Shown here piece by piece: positions 42,591 to 53,400 of a stretch of DNA of 64,000 nucleotides. Position numbers and translations under genes: made by a program. The stretch comes from Diphasiastrum complanatum (lineage: Eukaryota; Streptophyta; Lycopodiopsida; Lycopodiales; Lycopodiaceae), in assembly GCA_029204225.1 (NCBI GenBank), contig MU832242.1, forward strand, positions 17,034 to 81,033, read 5' to 3'. The first letter of the stretch is position 1; each line of letters opens with the position of its first letter. The notes under the pieces were generated by a model. It saw only the letters and a list, made by a program, of their open reading frames with translations, was not told the origin of the DNA and made no database searches.

Positions 42591-45260
42591 TTAGATTTGT
42601 TTCATATCGTGAATCAATGATTCTTGGCTTATTAACATTTGAATGCTCTTTCATAAACTTTTGCTTCTTCCTTCTTTAAATTCATTTAGAATCAGGTGGT
42701 AGCTCAAATTTTTGTCATTATCCACACAATATTACAATAAAGAAGGCATGAAACTCTTTCAATTTGTTGTGGTTGATAGTGTTTGTGAGTTGATTGAATA
42801 CTTCAATTCAATGACACAATCTAAAAACTTTTAAGTATTCTTGTTTGTGATTGTCCCATTTAAATTTGTTTATCTTGAATTGCAATGATCACTCAACTTG
42901 CCCTACAACAAGGCTGGGTCCAAAAAATGGACTTGAGTGCCACTTCATGTGCCACATTGTTACTTGTGAGTACAAGAGCACTTAAAGGTTCAAGTTTAAC
43001 TACTACAAACTATTCTAAGAAGTAGAAAATATATTGCCCAAAAGATTTTGAGGTAAAGTAGACATACTTTTGACAAATATTGTGTTATGTAGGTGCAATT
43101 ATGACAAACTTGGGCACACCTCAAATACTCATACAAGTATATGTGGTGTGCTTAAGTACAATGGCAACAATGAGCAAGCTCTTCATACATTGTCAAGCTT
43201 AATCCAAGTTGATTGAAGGTTTTTTTGCATAAAATAACATGACTATTTATTATCATAGTTGAGTCATTGTTTTTAACTCAGTTAAAAGCTCAATGAACCT
43301 CTTGATTGAAAGATACATTGCCCTGCCCACAAGATTGATGGATGATTCAAGCAACTAATAATAGGGAAATGGTGACACATTCAAGCATGTCAATCCCATT
43401 CCTTTGTGCAAAAGTTTGCCTTAAGCCATATTTTTATGTGTTTTTGTCCTTGCCTTGCAAAGTCGATGCTATGTGTTGAAGTTGGTCAATGGAGTTTAGA
43501 AGAAAGTCAACATTAAAGGATAATATGTGGTAGCAGTCTAAACTTTCAAGGTTTGGACTTTGGTTGAGGGCTAAACTATCATGCATTTGCTGCCATTTAA
43601 AATTCTATGAAGACATGCAAAACAGTGCATGATTAGACATTGTCAACTTATCCTTGATGCATGTTTTACCTATAAGAATATTCTCTTATCTACTCTATTT
43701 ATATAAATTTTTCTCTCAAAAAGTATTGTTTGTATTTTTAGGTGTATTTGCAATTTAACCCTATGCCACTTGAGGTGGAAGACTAAAGTGACCCTTTTCC
43801 TATTACATTCTGGTTTGTTTGAGCAGAAGAAGAGGTTTGCTTAGAAAGCCAATGATTTATTTGAGTTTTGATATCTATCAGCCTGTCCTTGCCACCTATA
43901 TAGGATCTTCTGAGTGTTTCATAAGTTGCTTTGCTCTCAGTTCTTGAGCTAGTCATGGCATGTGAGTAAGTTCGAGCTCCAGCTCCTCAGTTGTATTCCT
44001 CCCTTTTTCCACTTTCCAAGCAATCCACTTTCCAAGGAGACTGGCCTTTGAAGGCTTCATCATCACCTTCATTTCCATAAACCATAGGATTGCAAACATT
44101 AAAAACAGCCATGCTGCGAGATTGAGTCCTAGGATTCGACCGATAGGATTTCTAAATGAGGCGCTACTTGGAGGGCCCCGAATAGATGAAAGTATCGATA
44201 GACTGTTGTGGATGATCAAAATCACAGAGGGTACCGGCTCCAAATATTGAGCAAACAATGACTAGGCTGATCAAAGATCCAAAACAAGAGGGTTATGTTG
44301 CAGGTCCTCCATTGTGTATTATTAGCAATTTTCTTGTTTCATGGTCACATGATGTAGCAAACAAGTTTAAGATTTCACGATATGCGTCTATACTTCGTTA
44401 GTTGCACATTTTGCTCATGTTTTATCTACCTCGCTTACTTGAACAAAGCATAGATCTTGTGGCTCTACATACTAGGGGTATTGCGGTACCACCATTGGAT
44501 GGCTATGAAATGACTTGGTAGCAGAGCTCCTCAAAGGCCCAATACTTCCTTCTAGTAGGTTCCTCAAGGGCAAGGCCATTAGTCATTGAGAAGCATTTTC
44601 AAAAATAGGTATTGAGTGCATGCAATGGTTAGATGCAAATCTTGTTCACATTTTAATAGATTGTCTTTGATCCTGAACTTTATAATTTTTTTTATATGGA
44701 GCCCTTGATGTTTTGTTGCATTATGTGTTTTCTAACCTTATCCTAACAACATTATTGAATTTGAATTAAATTTATGAAGATATATTCCAATCTCACAAAT
44801 CAATTTGGACTTTGGTGGAGGGCTCAATTACCCAGCATGAAAGTGAGCTTTGTATACATGAAAAAAAAGAACATAAACTATATGCATGAGAAAAGAGCAA
44901 ACAATTTTATTTGGTAATCGCATGCTCAATTGTGAACATGCAAATTATAATAATCACATATGTGAGTTGGATACTTTAAAGTTGATGCATGCTTGATTTC
45001 ACAATGTTCTAGTTTTTTCTTTTTCTTGATGTGGCCTCCCATGCTTGAATTGAGAAACATAACAAGCAACAATATGTTTTGGTAATTTCTTTGACAACCT
45101 ATTTTTATTGTTTCTGATAGTGTCTTCTTTTGCAGGATCTATACAAAATGTCTTCCATATATTGGATGAAAAATTAATTGACTTTTCAAAGAGGCATCCT
45201 GAAGGCTACCTGATTGATGGTTGGTGATGATTATCTAAGATTGTGAATACCAAAAAGCAA

Positions 45261-45503
45261 ATATCTTGAATACTGATCATGATTATTGTGAATATTGATC
45301 ATGAATACCGATTGTGAATACTAAAATATTCTGAATATTGATCGTTATTATTGTGAATACTGATCTGAATATTTGTGAATCTTTGCCAACTTATATCTTG
45401 AATACTAATCGTGATTATTGTGAATATTGCTCATGAATATTTTAAATATTTAGCGTTATTATTGTGAATACTGATCTGAATACTTGTGAATCTTTGCCAA
45501 CTT
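45261..45503. repeat. two-unit minisatellite-like direct repeat
   Basis: Units 45261-45392 and 45393-45503 both start atatcttgaatact and end ctttgccaactt. Inside, the short phrase 'gtgaatattgatc' with variants recurs several times. The units differ by an internal gap of about 21 bases. Confidence 0.7.
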
Positions 45504-47237
45504 CAAAATTCCAAACTGACGAACATATTTCATGGTCAAGATATTAAACCCATTGTATAAAACTAGCAAATGAAGATCACCTATTTGTTGGCAAAATCAT
45601 TTCATACACAATTCTTAATCATTTTAAATCCCAAGAAGCAATTATAGTTCTACAATTATAAAAATTCAAACTACTTTTGTGGTAGAATTGAGATAGTGTA
45701 AGCTCTTGCGACTTGAAACGTTAAAAAACACAAATGAATCTCACAATACCTTTTACCAAAACTTGGCTGCTTTGGATAATAGCTCCTCAGTTCATTAGCA
45801 AGTTCGCAATGGTGCTGCACAAGATGGCCAGAAGGCTCCTCAATTTATCTGAGAAGATTAAAGAGGATAAAAGGTAGTGAGAGCAATTATCAAGGTACCT
45901 AAGCTACCTGAAATACAAAAAAAAATTAAGGATAGTTACATACAGTTGACAGTACTGATCTTCTAACAGTAAAAGTACTGCTATCTACTATCTTCGTGAC
46001 ATCAAGTCACGCACTAACTAACTAACTGACATAACTCTCACATCCTGATTACAAACAGCACATAACTCCCACTAATTCAGCAGAGAGTTGGCATTTCTTC
46101 ACCATTTTCATAATCTGTCAGCGGCTCTCTTGTCATGATTAGTATCATCCTTGTCTTCCATCGCACTCTAAGGAACATCATGAATTCCTGGATTCTCTAA
46201 CTAGCAATCAGGATCAGTGACTAACGACCAAAAGAGTTGTTTCAGCAACATTTCTTCAACACTACTCCATGCAATAGATCACATCTTCCTTGCAGCAGCT
46301 TTCCTCAGATGGGATACATGCAGGTGTCTTTGTGACAGCATTTCAGTGTCAGGTTGTATATACCAGGGGCAGCACAAAACATGTGTTGGTTATTTCCTTC
46401 ACAGGCAGTAATGGACTGCTCTTTATACAAGGCTTCTTCACGTGGGTTGTGCTAGTTGCTCAGGTAATACATAGCCAGTACAGACGGGCTGCAAATTTCA
46501 GCCTTCTTCCTCGTGCTTTCATCCTTCACGTTCCATCAACAAGATCTTCAAATCTGATGCTTTGATCTCTTCAGTCAAAGATGATGGCATCAAAAGAAAT
46601 AATTGTTGCAACCATTTTCATACGTACGTTGAGATCCGTATGTCCGTCCATGCACATATGTTATTAAAAAGATCAGAAAAATGCAAGTGCAGTGCTATGT
46701 TCATGCTGTAGGCTCACGAAAGTTTTGAGCAGGGGACTTTAAGATTGGAACGATTCACTTGCAGGAATGACTCATTCACGCTACAGCACCTTCCCACAGC
46801 TATGTTTTTGAGACTTTATGCATTCATGAGTACTAAATATGACACTGTTTTCTGACCTGGATGCTGGCCGCTATGTGTTGCATGTTTCTACCTTTATATG
46901 CAGGTGTTTTGCATATTGTAGATACAGTGTTAGCTATTTTGCAAACCATATTCTGGACATATGGCTGGGGTATTTTTTGGCATATTTCAAATACTCTGTG
47001 TGGAAGTACGACGCACACAGAGTGTGGATTATTTCTATAGGCAAGAGTTTTTTGTAAGACCTTCATGTGATTGAATTAATCTGGATATGGTGAAAAATAT
47101 TAAGTTATTTTGATTCACAAATTACTCAATACAGTCATGTAGTAAATTACTTTTCTCACTCCTCTCTCAGTGTGATGTTCTTTCGGGACTATTTGCAATG
47201 TTATTTGTAGATTGTTGACATCTCTAGTTTCATAACA

Positions 47238-47250
47238 TGGTATCAGAGTC
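47238..47250 (+). promoter_or_regulatory. primer-binding-site-like motif, probable relic LTR end upstream
   Basis: tggtatcagagtc preceded by 'ataaca', the standard LTR end/PBS arrangement in plus orientation. No gag follows and no partner LTR was seen, so this is probably the remains of an LTR element. Confidence 0.55.
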
Positions 47251-48182
47251 ACTGTGTTCTGTTTGGGCTAGGATGTGCCAACTTGACCCTCATGTGCAAT
47301 GTTAGACTCCAATTAGTGTGCATTTTTGTACTTTACTTTCGGTAATCTGATGATAAACCTAAACTCACATACTCCCAAATGAAACTCACAATTTTGCAAT
47401 TGAAATGAGACTCACAAGTTTGAAAACTCATGACACTTTGACGGCAAAAATTTCAGACTCGCATCATTTTTCCCCATCATACTTGCAGAGTAGCATTTAG
47501 AGTTGCATTAACACAAAATCTCATACTCACATTTGGAACTAGCTTTCAGAACTCTAACCACAATCACAAGCAATCCTCTAGACTCGCATGGCCCATTCTC
47601 AACAGACTTACAGCAAAGTTTCAGGCTTCCAAGATTGAAACTACACTTGCATGAAGACAAAACTCAGACTAATAAAAGGAAAAACTCATAGCCAGACTAT
47701 TCAGACTTCAATCTGTACAGCAAGGAGACAGAAACAAAGTACAAGAGAAAAATTTATGCCTTCAAAAGCTCGGGCTAGGAGGATGGGAGAGACAACAAGC
47801 CACGAACAAGGGTTTATCAAGTGAACCGAATTTCTTCCCTACATCTTTTCTTGATAATCGTTGAAAATTGAAAAAGAATTCGGTTTGACAATGGTCTACT
47901 TGGTCTATCCTATTCAACCTTCAGCTAAGTTAGGTTTTGCCGGTCTGTTTACATTTTGGTGTTTGATATACTATGTTAGAGTTGCAATGTCGAGAAGGCA
48001 GGTAAGCAGCCATTTTTGGAGTTTGTTATTCATTCCACAAACATGAGTGTTGGCTTGACGAGTGTTCCCAAAACCCGAATGCAAAGTGTTGGTCAATGAT
48101 GGCATGTGATGCGGCAAGGCTGATTTTATGGTCAACACGTGAATAATACGTGTCAGCTATGCAACTTGGTGCATGTTCAAAG

Positions 48183-48480
48183 CATAGTTGCAGCGCGATT
48201 AATCGTGATCAGAATCGCGATTCCGATTCGCGATTCGGGATTTTCCCAGAATAGATTTTTTTTTTTTTTTTTGAAATTTTTTTAGGCAATATGGGTATCA
48301 GATGAAAGCTCTGATCGAGGGGATTATGATTGTGTAGTTTGCCGACTGTTTCGGGTGCGAAACACCAAAAAGTGTGTTTTCACTCGGGGAGTTCGAAGGC
48401 CAAATCATGAGGCCTTACCGTCGGGGCCACCGGCAGCCCCCGGACCCCGCTGTTGGGGGAGAATATCATGAGGTTCCTAG
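48183..48480 (+). mobile_element. end of a hAT-like element (same family as 48919-49547)
   Basis: Starts catagttgcag and continues with repeated 'atcgcgatt' wording, a poly-T run and 'atgggtatcagat', the same order as the right end of the 48919-49547 element read on minus. The other end was not found. Confidence 0.5.
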
Positions 48481-48918
48481 TCATAACTTAGAAACATTGC
48501 AAGTAAAGTTTTAAGCAAAAGATATTAGTTTGCAAGTCCATCCTGTTGGCATAAATAGAGATCTGATTAGTATAACAGAGTATAGAACTGACTTTTGTTG
48601 ACAATCTGTGTAGTAAGACAGAATGGTATATTAAAGTGAGCTCACTCCAAAGAACAATACAAGAAATAGCCCACTAAATTGCATTGTACATAAAATACCG
48701 AAGCTCATCTGTCATGCATCAATAGAATGGGCCCCACGTAGTTAGGCTATCCCATTCGCATGCAAGGGACAAACTCTCTTTATTTTGGCTTTACTAATTT
48801 CGCATTTGCAAATTCAGCTTTTTGTAAATCCTGGTCTTCTCTCCTGTGTTTTGGTCTTCTCTTTTTATGTTTCCTTCTAGTCTGCTTGAAGATCTTCCCT
48901 ACCTTGCAATGTTTCTTT

Positions 48919-49547
48919 CAGAGTTGCAGCGGATTGCGATCTGCTGCAAAAACGTTCCGGATCACGCGATCTGGAACGTCAGCGATCCGCGACATGGATC
49001 GCAAATTTTTTTTTTTTTTTTTGTGGAAAAGACTGATGGCCAATTTTTGTTTTTTGATAGTTTAATACTAACTAAACCTTAATTGGATGGTGGACATGAT
49101 GGAATGATTACAATCCAAGATTGAAGTTGAAACAAGTATAAACTCTGTTACAAATGGCATATGAAAGAAGATTAGAGACTCCCGACACAAAGAACTCACA
49201 CACACACGACCGTTCGAAGGGATGCTTATGTTTATGCTTTTGAGATGGGTGCTTATGCTTCATAAATTATAATTGTTGTCGGTTTGCTGCCATTTAATAC
49301 GGTTCCATGTGATTTCATTTCACACAATACAGAAATAGAGATGTTCAATAAAGAATCACTTAATGGCCCAAAATTGGACCGCACTCCTCTTGGAACTCCG
49401 AGCCAACTAGATACGTGAATTACTCTTGAAAACACCTTTAATCTGATACCCATGTTGGCACCCCCAAAAAAAAAAAAAAATTTGCATTCCGGGAAACCCT
49501 AATTTGATTTCCCGGATCGCGATTCCGGAACGGAACCTGCAACTCTG
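48919..49547. mobile_element. hAT-like miniature inverted-repeat element
   Basis: Terminal inverted repeats are cagagttgcag (48919-48929) and ctgcaactctg (49537-49547). Flanks are 8 bp, gtttcttt (48911-48918) and gcttcttt (49548-49555), identical but for one base, matching the 8-bp target duplication of hAT transposons. Subterminal regions on both sides carry GATCGCG/CGCGATC motifs and long A or T runs. At 629 bp there is no transposase, so it would depend on an autonomous hAT. It lies just downstream of the RING gene. Confidence 0.82.
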
Positions 49548-49555
49548 GCTTCTTT

Positions 49556-50482
49556 GTTGTCCTTTTGATCTTCATGACTAACCTTGCTTTGTAGGCAGAG
49601 GAGAAGCATATGAAGGCCATCACCATTTCCAAGAGATAGATAAGTGTTAGCTACGATCTTCTGGTTGAACTTTTGTTGGTATATGGGTTAAGAGTAAAAA
49701 TAAGATAAAAGCAAAAAAAAAGATAGAAAAGCAAGCAGTAAAAAAAATTCCTTTCCTTTAGTTGTAAGTCGTTTAGCATTTTCTAGCTTATTTGATGCTC
49801 TAAATTCCCAATAACTCCTCATTGAATCAAGCTTGCTTCCTTACTCTACCAATGATACTACAAAGTTTCCCATCAATCAGACAGAGGCTTCTAGAATCAA
49901 AAAATCCTGTAACAATCTTTGCAAGGTTCCAAAAAGCTGCATCCATACTATCATAGAAAATGTTATAAGTTAAATTAACTCAATATACTTCAAAATCATA
50001 TTGTGAAACAAAAATCAGGAAAGAGTAAGGTCTGGAAATTTGGATTAGGAATCTTACTTCATTCTCTCCAGGTGTAGCACTCTCCTTTATAATGTCACAG
50101 CTTGAGGAACTCACTGTCAGTATAAATCACAACCAGTGGGGCTCAATGAAACGTGTGGAGGTGGACCAAGCCCAGCCGTTTTGTGAATGAGATTGCCCAA
50201 GCTTTGTAACAAGGTGTCCTAACGATGCGAAAGGATTGTACAACAAAAATAGTGTCATACAAAAAAGAGTTCTCAAAGGTCACGTTGCAAAAAGGAACAT
50301 GAAGCTGTGTTTGAACTTTGAATACATCACAGTTCAATAATTGCATATTAAGCCAATCACGTATCATGGATGCTACAAGCTTTCAGTTGATTAGTACTTT
50401 ATTCTCATGTATACATGTATCCAGCTGAATAATCGCTCGCTACCAAAATAGTCATCCTAGCAGGTACACTTCTTACTGTGTT
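49556..50482. other. 3' flank of the RING ligase gene
   Basis: Non-coding; the right part is probably the 3' untranslated region of the minus-strand gene. Nothing else was seen. Confidence 0.4.
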
Positions 50483-53400
50483 TTATGTATCATAAATACA
50501 GATTACACTTGTTACATTGTGTCTGCACACAGGGCATTTTGGGTTCTGATCATTTACAACTTTATGCGCACAGCTCATACAGCACACACGGTGCCCACAA
50601 GAAACAAAGGCTGCTCGCCTTCTGCGTAGTAAGCATATAACACATAGCTCCCCATCAGGAACATCCTCCTCAACGTCCACTTCTTCACGAGTTAGAAGCC
50701 TATTTTGTTTCTCTTCTTCTTTTCGTCTTTGCCGCTCTTGTCTCCAGTGCTTCCATTTTCCCCAGTTCCTTGTATTTTCAAAAATACAACATCAACTTTA
50801 GCTTAAGCGTTAGGCTAGATGTAACTCTGCACAATGAACCAAAAAGAAAATTACAAAGACAGTTTGAAACACTTACCTGATAATTGCGTAAGCTAAAACA
50901 CCTGCAGCAATACCACTTACGACAATACCCATCCAAAAGAGGACTTTTGCTTCACCAGCCACCTCGTTGATCAACTGATCCCTTGTATAGTTGGTTCTGT
51001 ACATGAAAAGAAATAGATTTAAAATACACAAGCATAATTTGAACTCTAATCTGAAAGTTCAACAATGCCTAGGTGCTATAATTATGACAACACCTACATA
51101 AAGTAATTACACTTGCAGAAAAATAGAATCAACAACCAAATCTATGGGGTTGGCTTATCAATCTGCATCATTTACTAAAAGGGAAACATTGTACTTACAA
51201 AAAGCAAGGCATCTCATTGCTTGGTCCGATAACTGGAGAGCCATCGGGACTTGCAGTCAGGAGACCAACAGCAGTTATCTCCTTGCCGATAGGAAGAATC
51301 TTTTCTTCATCTAGAATACCCACCTGACATATTAAATGAAAAGTAGTATCAGAAAACCAGCTAGAGAGGAGGCTTCGTACACTATTATATTGACAAGAAT
51401 AAGATCTCTCCTGCTACGCTCTTATTTCATCCATTTCTTTGCAGAAACTACAAATTCCATGCAATTCCTCTAATCATCCAACCACACATGAATATGAATG
51501 TGTATAACATAAATGAAACCAGCAGGTTTGGGCCAAATAATTTACTAGAGGGCCTAGTCATTTGGTCATTTTGAAAGACTTGGATGTTTTCTAAAATCGA
51601 TTACAACTTTTCTGGTCAAAAACTTGATTTGATGTACCGTTTGCAATTGGTACTCCATGAACTCTAGTATATCTCTACTCGGTCAAAGGTATGGAATGAG
51701 TGGTTATTATGCCTCTCTGTTAGGGTTCCCATTGCCAACCCCTTCTATTCCTATGAATGTTAGAATGTCCTCTTTTTCTTGAAAGCATAATGGGGGGAAA
51801 AAAAAATGTCTGTGAGAATTTCTCCAAACATGTATTTACCAAGCAAGTCGTACGTACCAAGAATGCCAAAGAAACACATCAGTCAGTATGAACATCCTGT
51901 TACCAACTATGAAAGACCACAATCGATAAAAATATTGTAGCTACGTGTAAGCCCTACAACTGCATAAGTGGAGAAAGGAGCATCATACCATACAAATAGT
52001 AATACCACATAAAACCATTCAGAGGCACAATATAAAGAAAATATGATGCCATAGCTCCAAATGTATAATGGTAAGCACCACATCAATATGGCCGACCGAA
52101 AGGACCAAGTAAATGCATATGAAATCTACTACAAATAAGGATGTCCCACACCAACCTGATAGACCAAGAGTGCCCTTAGAATGTAGTAATAGATAGCAAG
52201 ATGCCATCAAGTATACCCAAAGCCAATCTATAAGACCAAGTCTGCCACCTGAAGAGTACACTAGGAATAAGACCCGAAGAACCAGCATGCGAAAAGAGCC
52301 CAAGCAATTCCAAATGACCACAAATGCTTGGAAGTAACTACAACATTTGACACAAAGGAAAGATCTGATGGAAGCCACACTTGAACAATGGATATCTGAA
52401 GTGAAAGCATTGGTTGCAGCAAATAGGCTACCCCTATATATGAAACCATCATGGAAGTAGACTCCTCAATACAAAAGAGTACATATGAGCCCCAAAGGTG
52501 TGACAAACAAGAGACTTGACTAGGATTGTCATCCCACAGAAGAAACTGTTATAGTGAATCTCCTACAATAATAGCAAGCATCTTGAATGGAAACAGCTAA
52601 AGGTAGAGACCTTATATAAAGGTAGAATCCGGAAAGGTCAAACAATCAAAGAATATATCATGACATGAATGTTGGAATATCAATCCACACTCTAGAGAGA
52701 ACTATCAAACAGGGCGGATATCTCAGTGGTAGAGCATCTCATCCGGTATGAGGGAGGTCCTGGGTTCGAATCCTAGTTTGTCCATCCATATTATGATTTA
52801 TGGATCTCTAACATGGTATCAGAGCCAAGTTAGACCTAACAGTTCATGGTGTCAAAGCCATGGTTAGGTGGCCCAAGTTGTAGGGCAGGTGACAGCTAGG
52901 ACCCCAACCAAGTGTGGCTTGAGGGGGGGTGTTGGAATATCAATCCACACTCTAGAGAGAACCATATTATGATTTATGGATTTCTAACAAGGAATATGTC
53001 ATATTAAGAACACTAAACACATATGGATGTGCTAATAGATAGTCTAGTAGCAATGCCAGAGACTACATATCATCACAATGATCCCAAGCAAGTTGTATCA
53101 GCCAAGCATGCCAAGTAGATGTAACTAATAACAAAGATAAAAAAGGTACCAATTCCGAAGCTGTGTAAAGACCAAGCGTGTCGAGCATAGCAAAAAGAAC
53201 ATGAGCAATACACCCTATAAGAATGTTGTCAAGAAGCAACAAGGAGGGCTCAAAAAATGTGTCCTATAAAAAACCACATCTATCAACCGTGCCGATCATG
53301 TACCTGATGCACCCAAGCTAACCCTGCCTGCTAAAACATCATAAAAGAGACTCATGAATGTTAAAGGAACCATAGTATTACGGAGTGGGAATGGAACCAT

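Larger units (their letters stand above)
42591..48182. other. long gene-poor AT-rich region
   Basis: No host gene could be recognised. It holds a minisatellite-like repeat (45261-45503), a possible minus-strand polypurine tract near 46060-46070 (GTGGGAG on minus) and a plus-strand PBS-like site at 47238. Overlapping plus-strand frames at 46217-46565 and a hydrophobic minus-strand frame at 43953-44258 match nothing I recognise. Confidence 0.4.
52670..52989 (+). mobile_element. TRIM-2: 320-bp miniature LTR element with a tRNA-like unit in its 5' LTR
   Basis: 5' LTR 52670-52813 (144 bp) and 3' LTR 52930-52989 (60 bp) both start tgttggaatatcaatcc and end tctaaca. Over the shared 60 bp they differ at one base. 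The PBS tggtatcagagcc (52814-52826) abuts the 5' LTR and a purine tract (gagggggggt, 52921-52930) abuts the 3' LTR. The interior is 116 bp with no coding capacity. The flanks atgaa/aggaa (52665-52669, 52990-52994) are a 5-bp target duplication with one mismatch. The 5' LTR carries 84 extra bases (52703-52786), which contain a full tRNA-like sequence. It lies in an intron of the RING gene, antisense to it. Confidence 0.85.

Noticed and set aside
43953-44258. Hydrophobic 101-codon minus-strand frame as a membrane protein gene
   Set aside because: No family recognised, no splice partners or upstream exons seen, and the surroundings are repeat-like; it could be chance.
46217-46565. Overlapping plus-strand frames as a host gene
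   Set aside because: Two frames overlap without motif or codon consistency; the surroundings resemble LTR-element debris.
52712-52784. Functional nuclear tRNA-Pro(CGG) or tRNA-Arg(CCG) gene
   Set aside because: Base 33 is not T under the standard cloverleaf, three G-T pairs weaken the acceptor, no near TTTT terminator follows, and it lies inside a TRIM LTR. Annotated as tRNA-like instead.
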